Origin: an uncultured Tenacibaculum sp.
Lineage (GTDB): Bacteria > Bacteroidota > Bacteroidia > Flavobacteriales > Flavobacteriaceae
Direction: 5' to 3'
Assembly: GCF_947499065.1 (NCBI RefSeq)
Contig: NZ_CANMMT010000012.1
Coordinates: 1-64,000, forward strand
Length of the DNA stretch: 64,000 bases
Shown here: one piece after another, positions 1 to 9,741 of the stretch
Numbering within the stretch: position 1 is the first letter of the stretch
Layout of the letters: each line of letters begins with the position of its first letter
Translations under genes and position numbers: made by a program
Notes under the pieces: model-generated
The model's database searches: none
What the model saw: only the letters and a program-made list of their open reading frames with translations
What the model was told of the DNA's origin: nothing

Positions 1-1616
1 AAACTCATTGATTGGATGCCACAGTTATCGGTTGAGCCATTGTTTATTTGTGCTGGTGTAATACTTACATTTCCTGTGGTATCTAATTGAACTGTGATAT
101 CTTGTGTTACTACTGTTGGATTGGTATTATCTATAGTACTAAAACTTCCTTCTGTAGAAAAAGAAGATCCTGCAAAATTATGATCAATTGCCTGAACTTT
201 AAAAGTATAACTCGTAGTACAAGCTGCAGGAAATTTATAGTTATAACTAGTACCTTGTCCTGTATTACCCAAGACAGGTAATTTTCGCCAACCATCATTT
301 TCTTGTGCCATAGGAGTTTTGGTATAGACAGGTGTCCCTATTGGGTTCTCCTTTATATACACATTATAACTTAATCCGTTACTTGGGGTTTGTAAATCTG
401 TACTAGCTGTCCAACTTATAGTAACTTCATTACCATTTACTAGGGCAATAGGATTAGTAGGTACTGTCGGTGGTGTATTTGAAGCAATCGTATTATTCGT
501 ATATATTTTTGAAGTGAAAGAAGTGGCGGTAACACCTGAAAATGCTATATCTAAATCGCCATCATTATCATAATCACCCCAAACACCATCACTCACAGCT
601 ATTTGAGTTAGATTATTTGAAGCAGCTGCTTGAGTAAAAACACCTGCGTTATTATTATATATTTTAGTGTTTATACTTCCTGTTAGTAATATATCTAAAT
701 CACCATCGTTATCATAATCTCCCCAAGCCACTGAACCTTCTTGTTGACCTCTCAAATGCGGAGTTGGAATTTCTGTAAAACTACCGCCATTATTTGTGTA
801 TATTTTTGTAACATTGGTACTTCCTGTGTATCCAGACATTAATATATCTAAATCTCCATCATTATCATAATCCCCCCAAGCTACAGAGCTGTATGATATC
901 CCTATTAAATTGGCTGAAGCAAGTTCTGTAAACGTACCATTATTGTTAGTATATATTTTAGATATATCCAAACTCCCTGTATATCCGGTTAATAATATAT
1001 CTAAATCCCCATCATTATCATAATCTCCCCAGGCAACAGCACCACTATTTACCCCAATTAAATTGGCTGTAGTCAATTCTGTAAAAGTTCCTGCATCATT
1101 TGTGTATATTTTTGATATTGACGAACGTCCAACACCACCAACTAACAATATATCTAAATCGCCGTCATTGTCATAATCTCCCCAAGCAACATCTCCAACA
1201 ATTCCCTGTAGATTAGCTGTGGTAAGTTCAGTAAAAGCACCTCCATTATTCGTATATATTTTTGCTATATAGGTGTTACCTACACCAAAACCAGTTAAAA
1301 GTATGTCTAAGTCTCCATCGTTATCATAATCCCCCCATGCTGAAGATCCGGATTGTACACCTTCTAAATTAGCAGAAGTCAATTCTGTAAAAATTCCCCC
1401 TGTATTGGTATATATTTTTGAAATAGGATCGATAGGAGCAGTAATTGTTTTTTTACCCGTTACTAATACATCTAAATCTCCATCGTTATCATAATCTCCC
1501 CAAGCTAAATCACTTTGATAAACATCAATTATATTTGCTGTGGTATGCTCGGTAAATGTTTGTGCATTGATATAAAAACTAATTAATAATAGTAGGGATA
1601 GTAATAGTTTTTTCAT
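1..1616 (-). CDS. Secreted FG-GAP/VCBS repeat protein, 3' end outside window
   Basis: The frame opens at an ATG at 1614-1616 and stays readable to the left edge, giving about 538 residues without a stop. It starts with a Sec signal peptide (MKKLLLSLLLLISF, ending near NAQ). Seven FG-GAP-like units of about 50 residues follow, each with a calcium-loop-like GDYDNDGDLD core. Then comes a fibronectin-III-like stretch (about 0.2-0.5 kb from the edge) and a segment ending DNCGIQSMS, typical of the HYR/PKD-like domains of flavobacterial surface proteins. Such proteins normally end in a T9SS sorting domain, but that part is not visible. An AATAGGG-N17-GTACA promoter-like site lies 41 bases upstream. 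It is probably an exported adhesin or matrix protein; the ligand is unknown. Confidence 0.85.
   Translation of the reverse strand, partial: MKKLLLSLLLLISFYINAQTFTEHTTANIIDVYQSDLAWGDYDNDGDLDVLVTGKKTITAPIDPISKIYTNTGGIFTELTSANLEGVQSGSSAWGDYDNDGDLDILLTGFGVGNTYIAKIYTNNGGAFTELTTANLQGIVGDVAWGDYDNDGDLDILLVGGVGRSSISKIYTNDAGTFTELTTANLIGVNSGAVAWGDYDNDGDLDILLTGYTGSLDISKIYTNNNGTFTELASANLIGISYSSVAWGDYDNDGDLDILMSGYTGSTNVTKIYTNNGGSFTEIPTPHLRGQQEGSVAWGDYDNDGDLDILLTGSINTKIYNNNAGVFTQAAASNNLTQIAVSDGVWGDYDNDGDLDIAFSGVTATSFTSKIYTNNTIASNTPPTVPTNPIALVNGNEVTISWTASTDLQTPSNGLSYNVYIKENPIGTPVYTKTPMAQENDGWRKLPVLGNTGQGTSYNYKFPAACTTSYTFKVQAIDHNFAGSSFSTEGSFSTIDNTNPTVVTQDITVQLDTTGNVSITPAQINNGSTDNCGIQSMS
541..1520 (-). repeat. 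Seven tandem FG-GAP/VCBS coding repeats (~150 bp period)
   Basis: The string encoding DYDNDGDLD recurs near 560, 705, 865, 1010, 1165, 1320 and 1480. Each copy is followed by WGDY or equivalent and ends with a stretch encoding FTEL or a similar sequence followed by an N-rich IYTN turn. The acidic DxDxDGDxD loops are the calcium-binding part of FG-GAP propeller blades. Seven blades would close one beta-propeller. Confidence 0.85.
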
Positions 1617-1656
1617 TGTAGGGATATTTCAATTTTAATCTAAACGTTATATGCTT

Positions 1657-1685
1657 TGTACAGCTAGATTAATCTTTACCCTATT
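1657..1685 (-). promoter_or_regulatory. ECF-type promoter candidate, site A (AATAGGG-N17-GTACA)
   Basis: Read leftward the site is AATAGGG, 17 bases, GTACA, ending 41 bases before the VCBS start codon. The same two boxes with exactly the same spacing occur at 42537-42565, 44601-44629 and 45196-45224. The fixed spacing and position suggest -35 and -10 elements for one ECF sigma factor. Assignment to the sigma gene at 44676 is inference. Confidence 0.6.
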
Positions 1686-1834
1686 TTTTTAATAAAAGAG
1701 AAGCAAAAGAAACAAAATCTTCCGCCTTAACTCTACCTCAAACGATTAAGTACATTGATTTTACTAAGTTTTTACTTTCTGTATCGGGAAATAAGTACAC
1801 TTCCTTTTATTTATTAGCCTTTTTCTTAATATCA

Positions 1835-1860
1835 TATCTAGTAATAAGCAATACTAGATA
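1835..1860 (-). terminator. Hairpin after the DUF4175-linked membrane gene
   Basis: TATCTAGTA and TACTAGATA form a perfect 9-bp stem with an 8-base loop, just past the stop codon at 1871. The T-run that follows is poor, so it may be a weak terminator or an mRNA-stabilising hairpin. Confidence 0.45.
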
Positions 1861-1870
1861 CTTATTTTAT

Positions 1871-3601
1871 TTAAAGTTTAGGTTCTAACCATAAATATCC
1901 AATACTCAACAAGAAAAATAAATAAAGCCAAAACAAGTTAATGTCTTTTTTATGATTTAATCCATTAGATAAATCATGCGTTTTGTTTAAAACTTGCCTA
2001 TTCTTTCTTTTAGTCTCAAAATGATTTAACGCTTTATACTCATTATCCTTAAAAGTATAAAATGACAATGAATTTGTACTATCATTTTTTATTTTTAATA
2101 GATGCCAACCCTTAGAATTTGGATACACTTTTCCTCTCCAAAATATTGGATTATTCACATTTTGACTTAAAAGAACTCGGCTGTAATCTAAAGTTACTTC
2201 AGGGTTTATATAATTTGTTTGTAACTCAAAATTAAAAGGTTCGTCTTTATAGCTAATTTTTTGAGTATTGCCCCATTTTATAGTTTGTAATTCTTTTTTA
2301 GATATTGAATTAATAATATCTGTCCAAAATTGTTGGTAAGAATTTAGTTTTCCAGATAACACCAAATGATATGTTTCACTTGCCACTGAAGTTCCAATTT
2401 TTCCTTCTCCTAAATATTTATAGGCAGAATATATTTTGAAGTTTTGTTGATGAATTGGCTCTAATGAATTATCATTTCTAAAAACATAATTATATTTAGT
2501 AATACTTTGATTAAATCTATTAGTAAAAGTATTCTGTTTATTTGACAAAAACTTAAAGTTTGAGATTGAATTTCTAGTTGTAAATAAATTTTTATCCGGT
2601 TGAATAAAAACTCCTAGTCCTTTATTTTCAATGACTGATTTTAAAATGCTTCTTTGATTTTTTCGAAGACTTAAAAAAGATTTACTGTCAATAATTAATA
2701 AATCAAAGGTTTCTAATGATTTACTTGAAAAGGATATTCTTTCTTTAACAGTGTTATAAAACTCGTATTTAAACCTATCTTTTGAAATTTGATTTCTAAC
2801 TACAACTTTATGATTCTTTTCTGTTAAAAAATTCTTCAAATACTTCGTTTCAAAAGTTGGGAACGAATTGATAATTAACACTTTTAAAAACTCTCTTTTT
2901 TTTACGCTAATCGGTAAAGAATTATTTTTAACAATAGTGTTTAAAGAGTCTTTTTCAACTAAAGAATATACAAAGTTCCCTGAAATTTTTGCTTTTACAG
3001 ACAACTGAAATTTTTGATCATTAGTATTTGAAAAACTAATAGAATCTAAATTTTTACCATTTGGATTAACTAAAAATAATCTATTCTTTTTTTTAGGTTT
3101 GCTATATTGTCCTTTTACTGAAATTGATTCTCCAACATAAGGACTTGAATTGTATTTCAGTTTCGTAATTCCAGAAATGTTTTTCCCAGAAATATATATA
3201 CAAGGAATATTATCTAACTGCCATAAATCGTATGCAGCAATACCATGACCTAATACATAAGCGTTAGTGGGCTTCTCTTCTGAATTAAATAAGTTTTCTC
3301 CTTTTGAATATTGAATAACCTTTAATTTTTTGTTTAACTTTTTTAAACTATCTAAAGATGATTCTCTATATCCTTCAGTTAACAAAGCTATTGTTAAAGG
3401 TTTAGATTTTGAAAGTACAACAGGCTTTAAAGCAATTAATAAAAGACTTGTTAAAGCTAAAAATCCAACTAAACTATTAATCAAAAATTGCTTTTTGCTT
3501 TTCCCCCACTCTTTCCACAAAAAAACTAAAAAAAGAAATACACCAATCAATACAATTGGTAGCACTAAATGCTTATTTTCAAAAATAATACTATCTACCA
3601 T
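1871..3601 (-). CDS. Membrane-anchored protein of the BatA/DUF58 operon, function unknown
   Basis: The protein has 576 residues, with two N-terminal membrane helices (about 12-30 and 42-62), a long soluble middle, and a last membrane helix close to the C-terminus (LFWLYLFFLLSIGYLW). The soluble part has alternating hydrophobic strands such as FLKVLIINSFPTFE and FDLLIIDSKS, which suggests a Rossmann-like or glutamine-amidotransferase-like fold seen in other operon-end membrane proteins of this type. No catalytic triad was recognised. It is the last gene of a six-gene leftward operon and its start overlaps the end of the DUF4175 gene by 11 bases. It probably acts with the MoxR/DUF58 system in the envelope. 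Confidence 0.8.
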   Translation of the reverse strand: MVDSIIFENKHLVLPIVLIGVFLFLVFLWKEWGKSKKQFLINSLVGFLALTSLLLIALKPVVLSKSKPLTIALLTEGYRESSLDSLKKLNKKLKVIQYSKGENLFNSEEKPTNAYVLGHGIAAYDLWQLDNIPCIYISGKNISGITKLKYNSSPYVGESISVKGQYSKPKKKNRLFLVNPNGKNLDSISFSNTNDQKFQLSVKAKISGNFVYSLVEKDSLNTIVKNNSLPISVKKREFLKVLIINSFPTFETKYLKNFLTEKNHKVVVRNQISKDRFKYEFYNTVKERISFSSKSLETFDLLIIDSKSFLSLRKNQRSILKSVIENKGLGVFIQPDKNLFTTRNSISNFKFLSNKQNTFTNRFNQSITKYNYVFRNDNSLEPIHQQNFKIYSAYKYLGEGKIGTSVASETYHLVLSGKLNSYQQFWTDIINSISKKELQTIKWGNTQKISYKDEPFNFELQTNYINPEVTLDYSRVLLSQNVNNPIFWRGKVYPNSKGWHLLKIKNDSTNSLSFYTFKDNEYKALNHFETKRKNRQVLNKTHDLSNGLNHKKDINLFWLYLFFLLSIGYLWLEPKL

Positions 3602-5837
3602 TTACTTGTAGTTCTTTAATCACTAAATCTTTTAAACCATCTTTAAACCTCCTAGTTTTATTAGGATTTGGTTTTGAGTTAGGAATTGCTTCTAACAATC
3701 CTTTTCGTGTGGATTTTAACAATTTAACATCTTTATTTTCAAGAAGCATTAGCTCTTTTAAGTTTTGTAAGATTACTAAATACTTACCCGGATTTTCTAT
3801 TGCTAAAATTGCTAATTCGTTTCCTGCTTCTTCAAATAAAGTTTTATCTGTTTCAATAGGTTTTTCTTTCTGCTGAATCAATGTTTCTAACCTAATTAAA
3901 GCTAGTTTCATAAACTTATATTTATCTTCATCAACAAGCTCTTCTTGTTTAGAAAAGTTTTTTATATCATCGAGTTCACCTGTTAAACGTTTTTCTTCTT
4001 TAATTGGAGGAGGATCAAAACCAATTCTATGCACATAAATTCTAGCACTATTTTTTATTTCTTGTAAATATTTAAGTGCTTTATACTGATAAGGTAAAGA
4101 TGCTTTTGGTTTATATAATCGTAATTGCAACTCAGCATCCCACATTTGCTGTAAAGCCTTTAATAATTTAACTTTTAAAGATTCTTCGAATAAAGTTGCT
4201 TCCTCTGGGTCTGAATGATTGTGTTTAAATTTTTCTACAGGGTCTTCCTCCTTCTTTTTGTTACCTACTAAATTATGCTCGTTTTCATGGTCATGGTCAT
4301 GCATAAAATCTTTAATGGGATTTTTAGCATCTTCTTCATCGTGATTGTGGTCATCATGGTCATGTTCATCCTCATGGTCATTCTCTAAAGCTTCTAAATT
4401 TTCTTCATCGACAATGTCCATATTTTCATTTTCTTCTCCCATAAAAGTAGCATACTTTATGCGCAATGCTTTTTGCTCAAAACCTAACTCATTACTCTTA
4501 AATTCAAACTCGTACTTAGTCAAATTCTTTTTGTTTTTAATGAGTTTTTTTGTGTCTATAATCAACTGACGTTGGCTTCTAAAATAATCGGGCATTCTGT
4601 TTACCCCCATTGTAGCTTCAACAGCAAATTGGTCTGAAACTGTATCTTTTATCACTGCAAAATATGTATCGCTCCTTGCTACATTTTTTTGAGGAGTTTT
4701 TAAATCAGAAGCTTCAACATAAAAATACAATTCATCTCCTGGTTCCATTTTTAAATTATCTAAATTGATTTGCTTATCAAGTTTAACTGATTTTTCTCCT
4801 TTAGAAATCGATTTATTGAACGATAATTTTTCTTCTCTAAATTTTACAGATTCTCCTGTACCTTTACTAACTGTAGCTATGATATAAGCTTCATTAAGTC
4901 CATAATCATCTGTAACTATTGATGTGAAATTCAATATTTTTTTATCGGAAAACTCAAAAACTGAACGCTTTTCTAAACTTGTAATATCTATCTTAGGTTC
5001 TTTATCTTGAGTAACATCAATGGTATACAATTTAGAAGTATAAGTGTTATTTAATGTATCTAGAAATTTAAAACTATAAAAACCAGAGTTTTTAAGTAAA
5101 GAACTTCCTTGATAAGCTCCGTTTTTTAGTTTCATCTCATAAGAATTCCCCATACTTTCTATACTTACACTTTTGATTTTTTTATCAAATTGTAAAGACC
5201 AATAGATTTTAGAACCCTCCACTGCTTTTATACTCATATTTGAAGTTTTTTTAACTCCTAATCTTGTATATAAAGGGTATGCAATTCGTAAACTTTGCTC
5301 CATAACCTTTGGTGGAAGATATTTAGTTGCGACAGGATTTACTGAATTAAAATTGATATTCTCTACCGTATTATTTTTAGTAGCAGAGTTTATGAAGTAA
5401 TCTTTAATATTAAATGTGTATCCTAGAAAACCAAATAGCAAAAAAAGAAGCATGAAAACACCTGCTTGTTTTAATTTTGTAGGTGGACTAATACTATTGA
5501 TTTGTTTAATTAGTTTTTGTTCAACTTTAGCTTGTTGAAGTTTTGCGATACTTGTTATGTGCTGATTATCTTTTAAAAATAAACTTGAACTATATTCTAC
5601 CTCTTCTAATTGTTCATCTATATATTTTGATGTCTTTTGCAAAGTAATTTCCCATGGTTTCTTTAGAAAAGAACTAATTAAAAAAGTTATCAAAAAAAAC
5701 ACAAAAGCTAATAGCCAATTTAAACTTAGTAAGTATACAAAAGCACCTAATGCTAATGCATATAAAAAAGCATCTAACCACACTAATAGTTGCCAGTTTT
5801 TGGTAAACTTTACTAATATGTTTTTTGCATTTATCAT
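3591..5837 (-). CDS. DUF4175 family membrane protein with His/Asp-rich insert
   Basis: The protein has 748 residues. Two adjacent membrane helices at the N-terminus and a third near residue 125-145 are followed by a beta-rich periplasmic region and a helical C-terminal third. Size, helix pattern and operon position fit DUF4175-type proteins that follow BatA-like genes in Flavobacteria. Residues of about 466-545 form an insert very rich in His, Asp and Glu (for example DHEDEHDHDDHNHDEED, then HDHDHENEH and KHNHSDPEE). This looks like a metal-binding or flexible acidic segment. The start overlaps the upstream stop as ATGA, so translation is probably coupled. The biochemical role is unknown. Confidence 0.82.
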   Translation of the reverse strand: MINAKNILVKFTKNWQLLVWLDAFLYALALGAFVYLLSLNWLLAFVFFLITFLISSFLKKPWEITLQKTSKYIDEQLEEVEYSSSLFLKDNQHITSIAKLQQAKVEQKLIKQINSISPPTKLKQAGVFMLLFLLFGFLGYTFNIKDYFINSATKNNTVENINFNSVNPVATKYLPPKVMEQSLRIAYPLYTRLGVKKTSNMSIKAVEGSKIYWSLQFDKKIKSVSIESMGNSYEMKLKNGAYQGSSLLKNSGFYSFKFLDTLNNTYTSKLYTIDVTQDKEPKIDITSLEKRSVFEFSDKKILNFTSIVTDDYGLNEAYIIATVSKGTGESVKFREEKLSFNKSISKGEKSVKLDKQINLDNLKMEPGDELYFYVEASDLKTPQKNVARSDTYFAVIKDTVSDQFAVEATMGVNRMPDYFRSQRQLIIDTKKLIKNKKNLTKYEFEFKSNELGFEQKALRIKYATFMGEENENMDIVDEENLEALENDHEDEHDHDDHNHDEEDAKNPIKDFMHDHDHENEHNLVGNKKKEEDPVEKFKHNHSDPEEATLFEESLKVKLLKALQQMWDAELQLRLYKPKASLPYQYKALKYLQEIKNSARIYVHRIGFDPPPIKEEKRLTGELDDIKNFSKQEELVDEDKYKFMKLALIRLETLIQQKEKPIETDKTLFEEAGNELAILAIENPGKYLVILQNLKELMLLENKDVKLLKSTRKGLLEAIPNSKPNPNKTRRFKDGLKDLVIKELQVNGR

Positions 5838-7123
5838 TGTTTTCTAAGCTTTGCTACTATACGTTCTATAAGTAATAAAAAGATAAAAGATAACCACAAC
5901 CAATTGGTTATAGATAATGTTTGTACATTTCTTTTTTGGGCTTTTCTCTTTTCAAAGTTTGTTTGAATTTCTATTTCTGAGACTACTCTATCATCTAATT
6001 GATTTATAATTGATTTTTCAATTTGATTTACAGTTAATAGTTTTAATAATTGATTGATAAAGTTGGTTTCTATAATCTTTTGAGTTGCTAATAACTCTGT
6101 TAAATTATAAATGTTTTTTACTTCACTTTCTTCAATAATATTGTTTGCTAAATCATCATTTTTATAACGTAAAATCTTGGTTGTCGATTTTGGTAAAGTC
6201 TTATCACTCAACCAAATTAATAATGACTGGTTTTCTAAGTTTAATTTATCTAATTGTGCTGTTTTATTAATCGTTATATTTTGCTGAATAAACTTTTCTA
6301 TAGCTTTAATAGAACTTTCTATATAATAGGATTGATCTTTATACCTCTTATCAAAAGCAATTAAAATATTTAATTTAGGGTTTGCCTTTAAAGGAATTGT
6401 TTTAGCGTTAAAAACTACACTATCTCCTTTAGAATTTATCTGAATCTTATTTGAATTTTCATCTAAAATTCTCTTTTCAAATGATAGGTTTTTTGCTGTA
6501 GATTTTAGACTAAATACATCTATTTTACTAGCTCTTTTAAAAGCTATTAATGGTTTGGATTTACTTTCAATTTCTTCCTCAAAAACAATCCATTTTATCG
6601 GTTTATTAATATTAGGCCTTTTACCTTTTAAATTGATGTTTTTTCCACTAGTGAATACTACAACACTGTCTGTTTGTAAATTATCTATCTGTTGTGATAA
6701 TTGCCAATAATTTATTTTTAAAGTATTATTTTCTTCAAAATCAAATCTATCTAGTTCAGGAAATTTGTTTGTAAAAACCCTAACTTCTGTATCTGACGCT
6801 AAAGAATCAATCATTGATTGAATTGGTTTACTTTCAAGTAAACTTGGTTCAATCAAATAGGTTAATGCTGATTTTTTGGAATTCTGTTTTAACTGAGGCT
6901 CTGCTAAAATTAGTATTAAAAAACTTAATAGTAACAAGCGTAAAAATAGCAATAAGTATTCGTTTAATTTTATGCTTTTAGATTTTGTAGAATCCGATGT
7001 TTCTAATAATTGAATACTACCTACCTTAATTACTTTCCCTTTTTTATTACTCCAAAAATGAATAGCAATTGGAACTAAAAATCCTAAAAAGGCCCATAGA
7101 TATGTTGGATTTACAAAACTCAT
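5834..7123 (-). CDS. BatA domain / VWA-like aerotolerance-type membrane protein
   Basis: The protein has 429 residues. The N-terminus (FVNPTYLWAFLGFLVPIAIHFW) is the hallmark double-transmembrane BatA domain, with a second helix at about 57-77. A third helix lies at the extreme C-terminus (WLWLSFIFLLLIERI). The middle resembles a degenerate von Willebrand factor A domain without a clear MIDAS motif. The gene starts directly after the DUF58 stop and overlaps DUF4175 by four bases. BatA-type proteins work with MoxR ATPases and DUF58 proteins in the envelope of Bacteroidota. The name aerotolerance comes from the Bacteroides bat operon, and the function here is not proven. Confidence 0.82.
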   Translation of the reverse strand: MSFVNPTYLWAFLGFLVPIAIHFWSNKKGKVIKVGSIQLLETSDSTKSKSIKLNEYLLLFLRLLLLSFLILILAEPQLKQNSKKSALTYLIEPSLLESKPIQSMIDSLASDTEVRVFTNKFPELDRFDFEENNTLKINYWQLSQQIDNLQTDSVVVFTSGKNINLKGKRPNINKPIKWIVFEEEIESKSKPLIAFKRASKIDVFSLKSTAKNLSFEKRILDENSNKIQINSKGDSVVFNAKTIPLKANPKLNILIAFDKRYKDQSYYIESSIKAIEKFIQQNITINKTAQLDKLNLENQSLLIWLSDKTLPKSTTKILRYKNDDLANNIIEESEVKNIYNLTELLATQKIIETNFINQLLKLLTVNQIEKSIINQLDDRVVSEIEIQTNFEKRKAQKRNVQTLSITNWLWLSFIFLLLIERIVAKLRKQ

Positions 7124-8020
7124 CTAACGCATTTTAGTTCTTTTATCAATATAAAATTTAATAGCTTCATTGATGGGAGCATCCAACTGAAACAAATGAT
7201 AATTTATATTATTTTGAAATAAAAAATTCTTTGTTTTTTCAATAGCTATCTTTGATTTCTCTAAATAAGCCTTTTTTGCTTCTTTGGCATCTACTTTTAA
7301 CTGGACACCTGTTTCTAAATCTTCAAAAGTTAATACTCCTTTGTAATCAAAATCAAGTTCATTTTTTCCTAAAAGATGTAAAACCACTACTTCATTTTTA
7401 GTCGTTTTTAATCGCTTTATAAATTGTGTTAACTCTTTTTCGTGCTCATATAAATCAGTAACAAAAAACACTAATTCTTTATGTGCTCTATCGTGTAACT
7501 TATCAGAATTTATAGTATCAACTGGCCACTTTCCTTCTGGTTGAATGGCAATTAATTCTGACAATAATCTGTTGAAATATTGTTTCTGAATTTTAGGTTG
7601 TAAGCTCACTAACTCATCTTCATTCAAAGCAAACAAGCCTACAGCATCACCTTGTTTTTTAGCTAAGTAAGATAAAGATGCTATCAGGATTTTTGCATAA
7701 TCCATTTTATTTAATTCATCTTCTTTATGCAACATAGATTTACTTGCATCTAAAATAAACTTCACAGAAACATTAGTTTCTATTTCTGATTGTTTGATAT
7801 AATATCTTCCAGAGCGAGCCGCCATTTTCCAATCTAGCAAACGTAAGTCATCACCAATTTCATAAGGTCTGTATTGGCTAAATTCCATTCCATAACCAAT
7901 TCTAGTACTATGATTAATTCCATTTAAATAACCTTCTACAATTATTTTGGCAACCAAAGACAATCCTGAAACGGTATGTATAATCTCTGGTTTTAATAAT
8001 TGATGATAATCTTGTTTCAC
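7124..8020 (-). CDS. DUF58 domain-containing protein
   Basis: The protein has 298 residues, soluble. It carries the DUF58 signature around residues 45-75: GMEFSQYRPYEIGDD, then LRLLDWKMAARSG. A VWA-like strand with DASKSM (metal-site-like D-x-S-x-S) follows. DUF58 proteins are encoded next to MoxR ATPases in very many bacteria and are thought to be VWA partners or clients of the ATPase. The gene lies six bases after MoxR and abuts the BatA gene, so the operon assignment is firm. The exact activity is unknown. Confidence 0.9.
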   Translation of the reverse strand: MKQDYHQLLKPEIIHTVSGLSLVAKIIVEGYLNGINHSTRIGYGMEFSQYRPYEIGDDLRLLDWKMAARSGRYYIKQSEIETNVSVKFILDASKSMLHKEDELNKMDYAKILIASLSYLAKKQGDAVGLFALNEDELVSLQPKIQKQYFNRLLSELIAIQPEGKWPVDTINSDKLHDRAHKELVFFVTDLYEHEKELTQFIKRLKTTKNEVVVLHLLGKNELDFDYKGVLTFEDLETGVQLKVDAKEAKKAYLEKSKIAIEKTKNFLFQNNINYHLFQLDAPINEAIKFYIDKRTKMR

Positions 8021-8026
8021 TTTAAT

Positions 8027-9013
8027 TTATTTTAATGAAGATAGTAAATGCTTAGTAACCTCTTCAGAAGTAATTCCTTCAGCTTCTGCTCTAAAATTCA
8101 TAATAATTCTATGACGTAAAACTGGATATGCAACTACTTTAATATCGTCTAAAGTAACTGCTAATCTTCCTTGAGTTAGCGCTCTTGCTTTTGCCGTTAA
8201 AATCATTGCTTGTCCAGCTCTTGGTCCTGCTCCCCAACCTACCCATTTATTTACAAACTCATTTGAATTTTCTGGTCTTGTTGCTCTAACCACTTTACTT
8301 ACAAAATCTATTAAATCATCACTAATTGGAACTTCTCTAACTAATTGTTGTAATCTAATTATCTCTTCTCCAGAAATTACTTTTTGTGGTGTAACTTTAG
8401 ATGAACTTGTAGTTGCTTTTAATATTTGAGTTTCATTTAATGCGGTTGGGTATCCTATTTTTATATACAACAAAAACCTATCTAACTGAGCTTCTGGCAA
8501 AGGAAATGTTCCAGATTGTTCTATAGGATTTTGGGTAGCTAAAATGAAAAAAGGTTTATCTAATTCATAGGTGTTTCCAGAATATGTAACCTCAAATTCT
8601 TGCATTGCTTCTAATAATGCTGCTTGGGTTTTTGGAGGAGTTCTATTAATCTCATCTGCCAGAATAATATTGGCAAAAATTGGTCCTTTGGTAAACTTAA
8701 AATGTTTAAGTCCGTTTTGATCTTCTTCTAAAACCTCTGTTCCAATAATGTCTGATGGCATTAAATCTGGTGTAAACTGAATTCTTTTAAATTGTAAGTC
8801 AATTGTTTTAGCAAGTGTATTAATCATCAAGGTTTTTGCTAATCCAGGAACACCTTCTAAAAGCGCATGACCTCCTGCTAAAAAAGTAATAATTAATTGT
8901 TCTATAGTTTCTTCTTGACCAATAATTACTTTTCCTATTTCTTTTTTTAAATCAACCAGCTTATTCGTTAATGTGTTAACTTCTTTTTCTAACTGTAATA
9001 ATTCGTTATTCAT
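8027..9013 (-). CDS. MoxR family AAA+ ATPase
   Basis: The protein has 328 residues. Walker A is GVPGLAKT (54-61) and Walker B is IILADE (116-121), followed by INRTPPKTQAALLEAMQE, the typical MoxR segment. A later ATQNPIEQSGTFPLPEAQLDRF stretch carries the sensor and arginine-finger region. MoxR proteins are chaperone-like ATPases that act on VWA-domain partners, here presumably the DUF58 and BatA-like proteins encoded next. It is the second gene of the operon, eight bases after the DUF4159 gene. Confidence 0.95.
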   Translation of the reverse strand: MNNELLQLEKEVNTLTNKLVDLKKEIGKVIIGQEETIEQLIITFLAGGHALLEGVPGLAKTLMINTLAKTIDLQFKRIQFTPDLMPSDIIGTEVLEEDQNGLKHFKFTKGPIFANIILADEINRTPPKTQAALLEAMQEFEVTYSGNTYELDKPFFILATQNPIEQSGTFPLPEAQLDRFLLYIKIGYPTALNETQILKATTSSSKVTPQKVISGEEIIRLQQLVREVPISDDLIDFVSKVVRATRPENSNEFVNKWVGWGAGPRAGQAMILTAKARALTQGRLAVTLDDIKVVAYPVLRHRIIMNFRAEAEGITSEEVTKHLLSSLK

Positions 9014-9021
9014 AATTCATT

Positions 9022-9648
9022 TTATGATGTTAGTGCATACATAATTATATTTACACCAAATCTTGTATTGTCTATTTTATACCAACGTTTATTTCTAAAG
9101 TCATAATCCCATTCACAACCATAATCTTTATTACTAAAAAGTACTCCTATTCTACCGTTTATTTCAATAGCTTTTAAATAATCGTGTACAATATCATCTC
9201 CCCATCCGTTGAGTTCTTGTGATGTTGTAGGTGGTCCATCTTCAAATTGAAAAAACACATTATAAATCTCATGATTATTAGGTATTTTCTTTAATGCTTT
9301 TGGGCCAAAAATTTCTTCCATTTGCCTTTCAAAAGACTTAGAAAATAATCCGTCTATATCATGGTTACAATCATCTACAAAAACAAATCCGCCATTTTCT
9401 ACATACTTTTTAAAATTAGCCCTTTCATCTTTATTAAACTGGACTAATTTATGTCCAGATAGATAACAAAATGGGCATTTAAAAATTTCATCACTACTTA
9501 AAGGAATAATGTTTTCTCTTGTATCAACTTCAAGTGTAGTATACTCTATCAAAGAGTTTAAAATATTAGATGGCATTCGCTGATCTACATCCCAATCTCC
9601 TGATTCATATTGTAATCGAGTAAAGAAAAATTTATTACTTAGTAACAC
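9022..9648 (-). CDS. DUF4159 domain-containing protein
   Basis: The protein has 208 residues with no signal peptide or membrane helix. The pattern FFFTRLQYESGDWDVDQRMP at the start, GGFVFVDDCNHD in the middle and the FGVNIIMYALT end match the DUF4159 family, which has a glutamine-amidotransferase-like fold and is commonly found beside MoxR/DUF58 genes in Bacteroidota. It is the first gene of the six-gene leftward operon. Its catalytic role is not established. Confidence 0.85.
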   Translation of the reverse strand: MLLSNKFFFTRLQYESGDWDVDQRMPSNILNSLIEYTTLEVDTRENIIPLSSDEIFKCPFCYLSGHKLVQFNKDERANFKKYVENGGFVFVDDCNHDIDGLFSKSFERQMEEIFGPKALKKIPNNHEIYNVFFQFEDGPPTTSQELNGWGDDIVHDYLKAIEINGRIGVLFSNKDYGCEWDYDFRNKRWYKIDNTRFGVNIIMYALTS

Positions 9649-9686
9649 AGAGTTTTATTCTTTTTTTTAATAATATAAATATAAAA

Positions 9687-9715
9687 CTGGTTGCAAAGAA
9701 CATCAATACAACCAG
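9687..9715 (-). terminator. Hairpin between tldE and the DUF4159 operon
   Basis: CTGGTTG and CAACCAG form a 7-bp stem with a 15-base loop, followed leftward by a TTTTAT run. It probably ends the tldD-tldE transcript and separates it from the MoxR operon. Confidence 0.5.
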
Positions 9716-9741
9716 CCTATATTTTTTAATTCATTCAAATA

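Noticed and set aside
87..281. 64-residue open frame on the + strand at the left edge
   Set aside because: It lies opposite the VCBS gene, whose reading frame is supported by domain motifs.
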